From CAVZLD01 sp964522605 (GTDB lineage: Bacteria; Planctomycetota; Planctomycetia; Pirellulales; Pirellulaceae): DNA of 17,140 nucleotides. Numbering within the stretch: the stretch's first letter is position 1; each line of letters starts with the position of its first letter. Positions 7,617 through 14,736 of this stretch are shown one piece after another. The DNA lies in NCBI GenBank assembly GCA_964522605.1, contig CAZFWV010000125.1, positions 1 through 17,140 of the forward strand, read 5' to 3'. The position numbers were made by a program, and so were the translations under genes. The notes beneath the pieces were generated by a model. It ran no database searches and was not told the DNA's origin. It saw nothing but the letters and a program-made list of their open reading frames with translations.

Positions 7617-7803
7617 CCCGATGCCGCGGCCTGCTCTAACTGGACTCGCTGAATCAGCATCGACACGAGGTGTTCCAAGTCCGACTTGCCGTGAAGATTC
7701 GATTGATCGCGATTCGGCAGAAGAACCTCGACACAGAAATTACGGAAATGATAGCCATCCCGTGGTTGTTGGTTGAGAGCTGGGTGTGGCTTTAACCCAG
7801 TTT
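7617..7803. other. central segment between inverted hexamer repeats
   Basis: This unique segment is flanked by inverted hexamer units. On the minus strand it is open and reads a plausible but unrecognised peptide containing RDGYHFRNFCVEVLLPNRDQ. There is no start with a ribosome site that I trust. It could be the relic of a small gene carried with the repeat, or chance coding. Confidence 0.35.
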
Positions 7804-7846
7804 CGAGTACGAGTACCGCGATGCTGAGTACGAGTACGAGTACGAG
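7804..7846. repeat. inverted copy of the TACTCG-hexamer unit
   Basis: CGAGTACGAGTACCGCGATG followed by CTGAGTACGAGTACGAGTACGAGA is the reverse complement of the units at 7467-7514 and 7569-7616, including the core CCGCGATGCT. Together they make an inverted repeat around a roughly 190-base centre (7617-7803). Confidence 0.8.
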
Positions 7847-7903
7847 AAGCATCTGACTGAGTCCGAGTAGCTCGGGGGCACGTCGCTCGACGGAATCCGA
7901 GAT

Positions 7904-7927
7904 GCCGACTGGAGACAAGTCGGCCTA
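7904..7927. repeat. hairpin repeat, GTAGGCCGACTTG family, copy 2
   Basis: GCCGACT (7904-7910) pairs perfectly with AGTCGGC (7918-7924) around a seven-base loop GGAGACA, followed by CTAC. It lies about ten bases beyond the phoU stop codon. It may therefore end the phoU transcript, but there is no T-run on that side. Related to 2407-2435 and 16749-16773. Confidence 0.65.
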
Positions 7928-7937
7928 CGGGAGCGGA

Positions 7938-8588
7938 TTATTCCTTGTGGCGGACGATCCGACCGTCGGCCAGATAGACGACTTCCTCGGCGATATTCGT
8001 GGCCAGATCGGCCATGCGCTCAAACTGACGCGTGATGTGTTCCAGTCGCATCAGTGGATTCGCGTATTCTGGAATCCGATCGACTTCATGCTCGATCCGC
8101 TGCCGAATGATTCGTTGCAACGAGTCGACGTCGTCGTCGGCGCGAATCACCTGCCGTGCCAAAAACGTGTCATGCCCGTGTAGTGCTAGCAGCGCCTGAG
8201 AGACCATCCGCTGAGCCTTCGTCGCGATCTCACTCGTGCCATCCACGCGACGAAAGCGTTCCCAGTCTCCGACTTCGACGATAACCTCCGCCACGTTTTC
8301 GGCCAGATCGGCGATGCGTTCCAAGTTATCGTTGACTTTCAACAGGGCGACGACCGTCCGAATCTCGGCGCTGGAGCAGCCGCCTTGTTCCAGAATCGCA
8401 ACGCAGAGCTCCTGGACTTCGATCTCCATCCGGTCGATCTCTGCATCCTCCCGAATCACGGCTCGAGCCAGTAGCGTATCGCGGCGCTTCAAGGCGGCAA
8501 TGGCGCGAGAGATTGCCAGTTCGACCATGCGGCCCAGTTCGGCAACTCGTTCCTCCAGCTCCCCGATACGACTGACCATGGACGACAT
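7938..8588 (-). CDS. phoU: PhoU-family phosphate signalling regulator
   Basis: A cytosolic all-helical protein that normally couples the Pst phosphate transporter to the PhoR sensor kinase and damps the phosphate-starvation response. The 216 residues form two repeated three-helix PhoU domains (about 8-105 and 115-212). Each has its metal-cluster motifs: D48-x3-D52 and E90-x3-D94 (LKVNDNLERIADLAENVAE) in the first, D151-x3-D155 and E190-x3-D194 (LEHITRQFERMADLATNIAE) in the second. The end VVYLADGRIVRHKE is the usual family tail. It is slightly shorter at the N-terminus than the typical 225-240 residues. The start is ATG at 8588 behind AGAGAG; a second ATG at 8579 is also in frame. No pst or phoBR gene is next to it, so it is an orphan in this window. 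Confidence 0.95.
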   Translation of the reverse strand: MSSMVSRIGELEERVAELGRMVELAISRAIAALKRRDTLLARAVIREDAEIDRMEIEVQELCVAILEQGGCSSAEIRTVVALLKVNDNLERIADLAENVAEVIVEVGDWERFRRVDGTSEIATKAQRMVSQALLALHGHDTFLARQVIRADDDVDSLQRIIRQRIEHEVDRIPEYANPLMRLEHITRQFERMADLATNIAEEVVYLADGRIVRHKE

Positions 8589-9057
8589 CGCTCTCTGTCT
8601 GCAACCTTGACCCGCCGCAAGATGGCCGGGGCACGCAAGGCTGCCGTTGACACCTCCTACTTTATCCCGTTTTTTTCTTGGCGGAACCCTTGGCGGTCGG
8701 GACCGCGTGACGCCCCTCGGAGTGACCCGAACACGACGACACCTCTCCTTCTGATTCCTAGCAGCGCCTGCGGGGTGAGGGAAGGTCTGACGGGTTCGGA
8801 TCGGCTTCTTTCATCGGATCTTCACCGTCTGTTCACAGCTTCCGCATCTCGGACAGGGGCGTGAGTCGTGGGATCGCCGGATGGTCATCGCGGTATGGGT
8901 CTGATAACCTACGGGACTGGATTTTGATCTTCGGGACCGAGCTTGGCGTTTCACCGCGATCCTTGGTTCCTGGAGTCGGGCAGCGGTTGCGTGTTGGTTT
9001 TGCAGGCGTTGATGGACAGGAATCGCCCCTAAGAGGGTGGTGTAGGAGGAGCGATTG
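8589..9057. other. 469-base spacer, no gene seen
   Basis: The spacer separates divergent phoU and the ykgJ-like gene, so it should hold both promoters. Open frames here are short and without recognisable motifs. A perfect TTGACA sits at 8647-8652 but has no -10 box at the right distance. CTGATAACCTAC at about 8899-8910 is AT-richer than its surroundings, but I cannot define a promoter. No RNA gene was recognised. Confidence 0.6.
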
Positions 9058-9501
9058 ATGGCAAATGGAGCACAAGTGAAAACCAGGCGCGAGGATCTAA
9101 AGCCGGGGGAGTCTCTTTGTGACTACTGTACGGCGAAATGTTGTCACTATTTCGCGATGCCGATTGACACGCCCGAAGACCGACGCGACTTCGATTTCAT
9201 TCGCTGGTTCCTGCTGCACGATCGGGCGACGATCTTTACGGACGATGAAGATTGGTACTTGCTGGTCCACACGACCTGCAAGCATCTGCAGCCCGACTTT
9301 CGTTGTGGGATCTACGAAACTCGACCGCAGATCTGTCGGGACTATTCGACCGACAACTGCGAGTACGACGAGGATGCGACGTACGATCGTTACTTCGAGA
9401 CGCCGGAGCAGATCCACGAATATGCCGAAGCCGTCTTGCCCGCGCGACGGAAGAAAGGGATTCGCAGTCCCAAGCCCTCCTTACTGCCGGTGATCGGCTG
9501 A
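9058..9501 (+). CDS. YkgJ-family cysteine-cluster (putative metal-binding) protein
   Basis: Small cytosolic protein of 147 residues with the YkgJ/CxxCxxCC-type putative zinc- or iron-chelating domain. The cluster CDYCTAKCC supplies Cys21, 24, 28 and 29. Further conserved cysteines are 74 (TTCKHL), 83 (FRCGIYETRP), 93 (QICRDY) and 101. The block CGIYETRPQICRDYS is a strong family signature. Biochemical function is not established for the family. GGAGGA at 9045-9050 lies seven bases before the ATG at 9058; the TTG directly before it (9055) is too close to that site. The gene ends six bases before the hisS start, so the two are very likely co-transcribed and possibly translationally coupled. Confidence 0.9.
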   Translation: MANGAQVKTRREDLKPGESLCDYCTAKCCHYFAMPIDTPEDRRDFDFIRWFLLHDRATIFTDDEDWYLLVHTTCKHLQPDFRCGIYETRPQICRDYSTDNCEYDEDATYDRYFETPEQIHEYAEAVLPARRKKGIRSPKPSLLPVIG

Positions 9502-9507
9502 GAACCA

Positions 9508-10842
9508 ATGGTTGATCCACGCACGCTGAAGGGCTTCCGCGATTTCTTGCCCGAGGCGATGATTCCGCGCGAATTCCTGATCGAGACGGCTCGACGTGTC
9601 TATCGTTCGTACGGCTACAGTCCGATCGACACGCCCGTGCTGGAGTACCTGGACATCCTGCGCGGAAAGGGCGGCGAGGAATCCGACCGTCTGATGTACT
9701 GCTTTCAGGATCACGGTGGCCGCGACGTCGGCATGCGGTTCGATCTGACGGTGCCGCTGGCTCGTTTCGCCGCGCAACACATCGGCCAGTTGGGAGTCCC
9801 CTTCAAGCGCTACCACATCGCGAAGGTCTGGCGGGGTGAGAACACGCACCGAGGCCGGTATCGCGAATTCATGCAGTGTGACTTCGATACGATCGGAACC
9901 GAATCCGTCGCCGCCGATGTGGAAACCGTGCTGGTGATTCACGATCTGCTGGAGGCGATTGGGATCGAGGACTTTGTCATCCGGATCAACAACCGGCGCG
10001 TGCTGACCGGTTTGTTAACCAAGCTGGACTTGGCGGATCGGAGTATCCCCGTCCTGCGCGCACTGGACAAGTTGGCCAAGATCGGTCCGGAGAAGGTGGC
10101 GGCAGAAATCATCTCGTCAGCCGGTGCGACAGCCCAGCAGGCGCAAGCTGTCCTCGAACTGTCGCGTCTGACCGGCACAAACGAACAGGTCTTGCAGCAG
10201 CTCGAGTCGCTGTTGGCCGGCAGCCCTGTGGGACTGGAAGGCGTCGAACGCTTGCGTCAGATCCTCGCTGCCGCCATCGCGGCACCGGTCAAACCGGCCC
10301 GACTGGCGCTGGATGTCTCGATTGCCCGCGGTTTGGACTATTACACGGGCACGGTCATCGAGACGTTCCTGAACCAGTTGCCCGGAATCGGAAGCGTCTG
10401 TTCGGGCGGGCGCTACGATGATCTGGCCAGCACGTACACCTCGCAGCGCTTGCCGGGAATCGGGGCATCATTGGGCTTGGATCGACTGCTCGCGGCGATG
10501 GAAGAACTGGGTTTGCTACAGAGAACCAGCACTCCGGCGCCGGTCTTTATTCCCTACTTCGACGCCGACCGGTTGGCGGATTACCTGCGGCTGGCGACCC
10601 GTCTGCGACAGGCCGGGTACGGGGTGGAGCTGTTTCCCGAACCTAAGAAGCTAGGCCAGCAACTGAAATATGCCGATCGCCGTGGCTTTCGTTTGGCCCT
10701 CATCGCCGGTCAGCGGGAGTTTGATGCGGACACCTGCCAACTCAAGGACTTGCGCACGTCGGTTGCCGAAGAAGTCTCGTTGCGAGGCGACGCGCTGGTG
10801 GAAACCGTCGGCCGATTGTTGGCTGCGGATGCACCGCGCTGA
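9508..10842 (+). CDS. hisS: histidyl-tRNA synthetase
   Basis: Class II aminoacyl-tRNA synthetase charging tRNA-His; cytosolic, homodimeric, essential. The 444 residues are of normal length. DPRTLKGFRDFLPE opens the catalytic domain. Motif 2 is RYHIAKVWRGEN (101-112) followed by RYREFMQCDFD. The histidine-specific HisA block is SIARGLDYYTGTVIE (271-285) and HisB is SGGRYDDL (299-306). Motif 3 is GIGASLGLDRL (317-327), followed by the anticodon-binding domain (about 345-440). The start is ATG at 9508, six bases after the ykgJ-like stop; no strong independent ribosome site is seen, which fits coupling with the upstream gene. No tRNA gene or aspS is visible next to it. Confidence 0.97.
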   Translation: MVDPRTLKGFRDFLPEAMIPREFLIETARRVYRSYGYSPIDTPVLEYLDILRGKGGEESDRLMYCFQDHGGRDVGMRFDLTVPLARFAAQHIGQLGVPFKRYHIAKVWRGENTHRGRYREFMQCDFDTIGTESVAADVETVLVIHDLLEAIGIEDFVIRINNRRVLTGLLTKLDLADRSIPVLRALDKLAKIGPEKVAAEIISSAGATAQQAQAVLELSRLTGTNEQVLQQLESLLAGSPVGLEGVERLRQILAAAIAAPVKPARLALDVSIARGLDYYTGTVIETFLNQLPGIGSVCSGGRYDDLASTYTSQRLPGIGASLGLDRLLAAMEELGLLQRTSTPAPVFIPYFDADRLADYLRLATRLRQAGYGVELFPEPKKLGQQLKYADRRGFRLALIAGQREFDADTCQLKDLRTSVAEEVSLRGDALVETVGRLLAADAPR

Positions 10843-10940
10843 GGAACCGATTCCGCGGGCGGGCGTCGCTGAAATTCCTGATGTCGGGAGTTTCCGCGGA
10901 TTCAGGGCACAACAGGGGAAGATTCAGCAACTTCCGTCGT

Positions 10941-10946
10941 TACAAT
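10941..10946 (+). promoter_or_regulatory. possible -10 box for the 78-residue membrane protein
   Basis: GTTACAATGTGG holds TACAAT, a good sigma-70 -10 match, 43 bases before the ATG. The -35 region is weak, so this is tentative. If used, the leader would be about 35 bases and the gene would have its own transcript rather than relying on hisS. Confidence 0.35.
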
Positions 10947-10988
10947 GTGGGGTATCCGAATACCGTTGGCGCTGGGAGAGAAGCTTTC

Positions 10989-11225
10989 ATGATTTCGCAG
11001 ATGACTCAATGTGCTCGCCGACTTCGCCTCGCTACCTTCGCCATGCTGCTGAACAGCGGTGTGTTTTCCGCCGTGGGTTGGGCGGCATCGGCAGCGCCAG
11101 AGGCGCCACCTGAGAAGACGTATGTGCCCGTCTACATCGTCATCATCATGGCCGTCGTTCTCGGCCTGACCGCCATCTGTCGCATGGGGAAACGCTCCCA
11201 CGACGTCAAACGAACTGCGAAATGA
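10989..11225 (+). CDS. small single-pass or exported membrane protein, unknown function
   Basis: A 78-residue protein, unrecognised. The N-terminus is basic (CARRLRL), followed by a hydrophobic run ending VGWAASAAPEA, which looks like a signal peptide cleaved near residue 35. A short Pro-rich linker (APPEKTYVP) leads to one strong transmembrane segment, VYIVIIMAVVLGLTAICRM (about 48-67). The tail GKRSHDVKRTAK is basic and probably cytosolic. The start ATG at 10989 is preceded by GGGAGAG at seven bases. An in-frame GTG-type start at 10881 would lie upstream of the likely -10 box. It lies 146 bases after hisS and just before a period-7 repeat array. Confidence 0.7.
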   Translation: MISQMTQCARRLRLATFAMLLNSGVFSAVGWAASAAPEAPPEKTYVPVYIVIIMAVVLGLTAICRMGKRSHDVKRTAK

Positions 11226-11236
11226 TGGAGGAATAG

Positions 11237-11306
11237 GCTGGAGGCTTCAGGCTTTAGGCTGTAGGCGGGAGCGTGCAGTCTGGAGCCTCCAGTCTCCAGC
11301 CTGACC
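11237..11306. repeat. degenerate period-7 array downstream of the 78-residue gene
   Basis: Nine consecutive heptamers each end in AG: GCTGGAG, GCTTCAG, GCTTTAG, GCTGTAG, GCGGGAG, CGTGCAG, TCTGGAG, CCTCCAG, TCTCCAG, followed by CCTGACC. The first half is in the CTGGAG sense and the last part is its reverse complement, so the ends can pair (GGCTGGAGGCT with AGCCTCCAG). It begins eleven bases after a stop codon and ends fifteen bases before the next start. It is the same repeat type as at 17090-17140. Confidence 0.75.
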
Positions 11307-11320
11307 TTCGGAGCAGGAAG

Positions 11321-11797
11321 GTGACGCACGAACACCCGACCACAGCCGAGGATTCGCCGGGTCGCCAGGTGCACATCCTCTTGCAGGCCTCTCCCGGCGG
11401 CTCGCTCGCTTCCGAAATCGTGACGGTCGACGGTCAGCCGACTCGGTGTCTGCGCGGGGAGTCGTTGGATCCGAACGATTGTCTGCCGGTCTCATTCGAT
11501 ACTGCGCTGGAACAACTGGCCCAGTTGCCTCGAATGTTCATCGAACCGGATGGATCCTGGGTTTGGGTCAGCGCCGCAGGCCCGACGGACTGGCAGTTGG
11601 ATGGCCAGATGCACGACGGTCCGAACGGATTGATTTCGGTCGAAATCAAGGGCCGAGCGCCCCAGACTCAGTGGGAAACTTTGTTGGCTTGCTTCGGCTG
11701 GCCCGAGGTTCCGCTACTGTTTCAACTCGTGCAACAGGGTCTGTATCTCGAAGAAGCCGCCTTTCGCGAATACCTTCAGTTTCGCGCCGCGCGGTAA
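11321..11797 (+). CDS. conserved-looking hypothetical protein, 158 residues
   Basis: I do not recognise a family. From the GTG at 11321 the protein is 158 residues, soluble, without signal peptide or membrane helix. It is acidic and rich in Trp and Gln. Notable blocks are QVHILLQASPGGSLASEIVT, RMFIEPDGSWVWVSA, DWQLDGQMHDGPNGLISVEI and the C-terminal LYLEEAAFREYLQFR. GGAG at 11310-11313 is seven bases before this GTG; an in-frame GTG at 11273 would place the N-terminus inside the period-7 array and is less likely. Codon use looks like that of neighbouring genes (G/C at third positions), which supports real coding. It lies downstream of hisS and the small membrane protein on the same strand, but no functional link is evident. 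Confidence 0.65.
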   Translation: MTHEHPTTAEDSPGRQVHILLQASPGGSLASEIVTVDGQPTRCLRGESLDPNDCLPVSFDTALEQLAQLPRMFIEPDGSWVWVSAAGPTDWQLDGQMHDGPNGLISVEIKGRAPQTQWETLLACFGWPEVPLLFQLVQQGLYLEEAAFREYLQFRAAR

Positions 11798-11867
11798 CGA
11801 AGGCGGACGGGCGGGGTGCAGCGCTCGCTCGGATGCGGATCGGGCACGGAAACCCGAATCGCTCGTT

Positions 11868-11988
11868 TTGAAGTTGCACGTAACCGAATTCGTGAGAATT
11901 CGGGAGGCTGTGCGAGTGGGTCCCCCCTACGAGACCCCTCCGAATTCTCACGAATTCGGCTACGTGCCGTCGAAATGTGCAACTTCAA
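11868..11988. repeat. 121-bp compound inverted element with two GTGA-loop hairpins
   Basis: Outer perfect 12-bp inverted arms TTGAAGTTGCAC (11868-11879) and GTGCAACTTCAA (11977-11988) enclose two hairpins in opposite orientation. These are CCGAATTC-GTGA-GAATTCGG (11884-11903) and its reverse complement (11940-11959), each a perfect 8-bp stem. The flanks are also inverted (ACGTA..., ...TACGT; GGAGG, CCTCC). The whole can fold either as two small hairpins or one long arm. It has the shape of a miniature inverted-repeat element, but I see no clear target duplication. It lies between convergent genes. Confidence 0.8.
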
Positions 11989-12023
11989 TACTGGCGCTTC
12001 GTGTTTCCCTGTAGGGCTTGATC

Positions 12024-12902
12024 CTACGCCTCCGAAGGGTTGGGATCACCGGTCTCGAACGCCTTCACGATCGCGCTATTGTCCAGCTCGCCGTACCCGG
12101 CCTGAACGAGAGCCTGCAACAGCTGCTGATGCTGGCTCGAGAAAGGCACTGGTTGTCCAACTTGATTTGCCGCGGCAAGGATCAAGCCTACATCTTTCAA
12201 GTGTTGTGCCAGACGGGCCTGAGGTTCAAAGTCGCGGCGCAGCATCTTGAAGCCTTTCGTGTCCATCACACGAGAATAGGCGGCCGATGCCTGCAGCACC
12301 TGAAGGGTTACGGCGGGATCAAATCCGAGTGCGCGACCAAGCGACAGACCTTCGGCCAGGACAGCGCGATTCAGTCCCAGCACGAGGTTCACCACGAGCT
12401 TCATTCGGGCTCCACTCCCATTGGGACCCAGCGGAAAGACCTCGCGCGCCAGTTGCCGCAAGATGGGAAGTTGGGCTTCCACGACCGAGTCCCGACCACC
12501 GACCAGCATGATCGCCTCGTGCTGCCGCATCTGTTGACTGGAACCCACAACGGTCGCATCGAGCCAGTCGACGTGGAACGGTTCCAACTGTCGGGCGCGA
12601 TCGATACTGTCTTCGGGCGAGCCGGTTGTCGTGTCGATGATGACCGTATCCGGGGCACAATCGGAGGCGATCTGGTCGACGATTTGCCTGACGATCGTCG
12701 AATTCGGCAAGCTGAGCACAATCTGCCGACAGGACCGCGCTACGGAACCGGGTGATGTCACCCATTCGCCTCCCACTTCCGTCAAAAACGCCTCCCGTGC
12801 CGGATCGACGTCATAGCCCAGCACGCGGTCACCACGTTCGCACAGCCGTTCGGCAATGGCCGACCCGAGCAGTCCCACACCAATCAATCCGACGGTTGCC
12901 AT
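12024..12902 (-). CDS. NAD(P)-dependent reductase, beta-hydroxyacid dehydrogenase family
   Basis: Cytosolic oxidoreductase of the 3-hydroxyisobutyrate dehydrogenase / tartronate semialdehyde reductase / 6-phosphogluconate dehydrogenase family, 292 residues, the usual length. The N-terminal Rossmann fold begins VGLIGVGLLGSAIAERL (GxGxxG at residues 8-13). GYDVDP (29-34) has Asp at the end of beta-2, which favours NAD over NADP. The catalytic Lys168 lies in NGSGARMKLVVN, with Asn172. The substrate-loop motif, usually DAPVSGG, reads DATVVGSS at about 115-122, so the substrate may be unusual. The C-terminal all-helical domain ends near 285. The start ATG at 12902 follows GAGGGA. It is divergent from the PYROXD2-like gene, with 125 bases between starts, so the two may share a control region. 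Confidence 0.88.
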   Translation of the reverse strand: MATVGLIGVGLLGSAIAERLCERGDRVLGYDVDPAREAFLTEVGGEWVTSPGSVARSCRQIVLSLPNSTIVRQIVDQIASDCAPDTVIIDTTTGSPEDSIDRARQLEPFHVDWLDATVVGSSQQMRQHEAIMLVGGRDSVVEAQLPILRQLAREVFPLGPNGSGARMKLVVNLVLGLNRAVLAEGLSLGRALGFDPAVTLQVLQASAAYSRVMDTKGFKMLRRDFEPQARLAQHLKDVGLILAAANQVGQPVPFSSQHQQLLQALVQAGYGELDNSAIVKAFETGDPNPSEA

Positions 12903-13027
12903 AGATCCCTCGCGGGTTTAACCGACACGATCCCTATCCACAAGCGTTCGCAAGACTTTGTTGTTCAGCTTAACCGATAACCGAATTAAACTCGAATGGA
13001 CCGATCCCTGCCGGCAGGAGAACCAGA

Positions 13028-14653
13028 ATGAAGCCCAGCCAGAGGAAGTACGACTGCATCGTGATTGGAGCCGGCCACAACGGCTTGGTGACTGCGGCCT
13101 ATTTGGCTCGCGCGGGGAAATCCGTCTGCGTCCTCGAGCGACGGCATGTGCTGGGAGGTTGTACCGTCACGGAGGAACTCTGGCCGGGATATCGCCTATC
13201 GACAGCGGCCTATGTCATCAGTCTCTTTTTGCCGGAGATCATTCGCGACTTGCGGCTGAAGCCCTACGGCCTGAAGATCCTGCCGCGGAACCCATCTTCG
13301 TTCACCCCTTTGCTCGACGGTCGCTCACTGCTGTTGGGCCACGACATGGGGGAGAATCAGCGCGAAATCGCGAAATTCAGTCAACGAGATGCGGAACGTT
13401 ATCCGCAGTACAACGCGATGCTCGAGCGCGTCGCCGCGGTGTTGGAACCCCTGCTGAACCAGGCGTCGCCGGATCCTTTGCCGTTGCCTCGCGACTGGCG
13501 CAAGATTGGCGTCGCCAAACGGTTGCGGGACACGAAGAAGGTCTTTCAACTCTATCAGGCTCTGTCGCACCTGGGTGAACTGATCCCGGCTGCCGTGGAA
13601 CTGTTAACGGGCGCGGCGCGACCGCTGCTGGAGCGATGGTTTGAGGCGGAGGTCTTGCGCGCGACACTGGCAACCGACGCGATCATTGGAGCGTTTGCTT
13701 CCATCTCGGCTCCCGGGACCGCGTATGTTCTTCTGCATCACGTGATGGGTGAGGCAGGAGGAGCACGCGGCGTCTGGGGTTATGTTCAGGGCGGCATGGG
13801 CGGTCTGGCCGACGCCTTGGAAGCTGCGTGCGTCGATCTGCGAGTCGACATTCTTCGTGAAACGGCAGTCGAGTCGATCCTGACCCGCGAAGGTCGCGTC
13901 TGTGGAGTGGCCTTGCAGGGCGGAGGAATGCTGGAGGCTCCCGTGATTGCATCCAGCGTCGATCCGCATCTGACGTTTGAATGCTTCCTGCAACCCGAAG
14001 ATCTGCCCGACGAATTCCGCGCAGCGGTGGCAGCGATCGATTACGCGTCGGCTTCCGCCAAAATCAATCTCGCCCTCTCGGAACCCCCGCAGTTCACCTG
14101 CGCGCCGGCAAGTCCGCTCGGACCGCACCATCACGGGACGATGCACATCTCACCCACTCTCGATTTCATTGAACGCGCCTACGATGACGCCAAGTACGGG
14201 CGCCCCAGTCGCGAACCGGTGCTCGAGATCACGATGCCCAGCGCCGTGGATCCGACGTTGGCGCCCGAGGGTCATCACGTTGCGTCGATGTTCGTTCAAT
14301 ATGCTCCTTATCGACTGGCGGATGGAAGTTGGGATGACATCAAAGAGTCATTCGCCGATCGCTGCATTGAACTGCTGGCAAGGTACGCTCCGAATGTCCC
14401 CCGGGCCATTCTGCACCGCCAAGTGGTCAGTCCGCTCGATTTGGAACGCACCTGGAGTCTGACGGGCGGCAACATCATGCAGGGTGCGATGAACCTGAAC
14501 CAACTCTACTGTTTCCGTCCCGTCGCCGGTTGGGCCGACCACCGCACGCCCGTCCCGGGTCTGTATCTGTGTGGCGCTGCCAGCCATCCGGGTGGCGGCG
14601 TTATGGGTGCCTGCGGGAAGAACGCCGCAGAAGAGATTCTGCGGGACGGTTAG
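13028..14653 (+). CDS. PYROXD2-like / phytoene desaturase-family FAD oxidoreductase
   Basis: A flavoprotein of 541 residues in the carotenoid-desaturase-like amine oxidase superfamily, closest in motif layout to PYROXD2 proteins rather than CrtI. The FAD-binding motif is DCIVIGAGHNGLVTAAYLARAG (about 9-30), then VLERRHVLGGCTVTEELWPGY (35-55). The C-terminal FAD block is VPGLYLCGAASHPGGGVMGACGKNAAEEIL (about 509-538), preceded by GGNIMQGAMNLNQLYCFRP. Substrate is unknown for the bacterial members. AGGAG seven bases upstream fixes the ATG at 13028. No phytoene synthase or other carotenoid gene is next to it, which argues against a carotenoid role here. Confidence 0.88.
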   Translation: MKPSQRKYDCIVIGAGHNGLVTAAYLARAGKSVCVLERRHVLGGCTVTEELWPGYRLSTAAYVISLFLPEIIRDLRLKPYGLKILPRNPSSFTPLLDGRSLLLGHDMGENQREIAKFSQRDAERYPQYNAMLERVAAVLEPLLNQASPDPLPLPRDWRKIGVAKRLRDTKKVFQLYQALSHLGELIPAAVELLTGAARPLLERWFEAEVLRATLATDAIIGAFASISAPGTAYVLLHHVMGEAGGARGVWGYVQGGMGGLADALEAACVDLRVDILRETAVESILTREGRVCGVALQGGGMLEAPVIASSVDPHLTFECFLQPEDLPDEFRAAVAAIDYASASAKINLALSEPPQFTCAPASPLGPHHHGTMHISPTLDFIERAYDDAKYGRPSREPVLEITMPSAVDPTLAPEGHHVASMFVQYAPYRLADGSWDDIKESFADRCIELLARYAPNVPRAILHRQVVSPLDLERTWSLTGGNIMQGAMNLNQLYCFRPVAGWADHRTPVPGLYLCGAASHPGGGVMGACGKNAAEEILRDG

Positions 14654-14691
14654 TGCGTTGCCCACGCCTCATCTTGAGATTAGCTGCGCCC

Positions 14692-14712
14692 GAGCGCGAG
14701 GAAATCGCGCTC
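14692..14712 (+). terminator. strong hairpin downstream of the PYROXD2-like gene
   Basis: GAGCGCGA and TCGCGCTC form a perfect 8-bp GC-rich stem with loop GGAAA, 38 bases after the stop codon. The sequence after it is AGGTTGGACTTAAGG and has no T-run, so intrinsic termination is only possible. It may instead stabilise the 3' end. Confidence 0.45.
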
Positions 14713-14736
14713 AGGTTGGACTTAAGGAAAAGAAGT

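Noticed and set aside
6998..7918. 306-codon minus-strand open frame across gap 2
   Set aside because: It reads through 100 placeholder Ns, consists largely of hexamer-repeat-derived low-complexity peptide and overlaps the better-supported glycosyltransferase start.
8647..8652. TTGACA as a promoter -35
   Set aside because: No -10-like hexamer lies 16-19 bases downstream; that position is a run of T.
11273..11320. upstream GTG start for the 158-residue protein
   Set aside because: It would encode the N-terminus from the period-7 array; the GTG at 11321 has a well-placed GGAG.
12011..12027. GTAGG-CCTAC stem at the dehydrogenase 3' end
   Set aside because: It is only a 5-bp stem overlapping the stop codon, easily expected by chance.
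12018..12755. 245-codon plus-strand open frame
   Set aside because: Antisense to the dehydrogenase whose Rossmann and catalytic motifs are unambiguous.
13028..14653. carotenoid biosynthesis locus
   Set aside because: The motif layout is PYROXD2-like, and no phytoene synthase, cyclase or second desaturase lies nearby.
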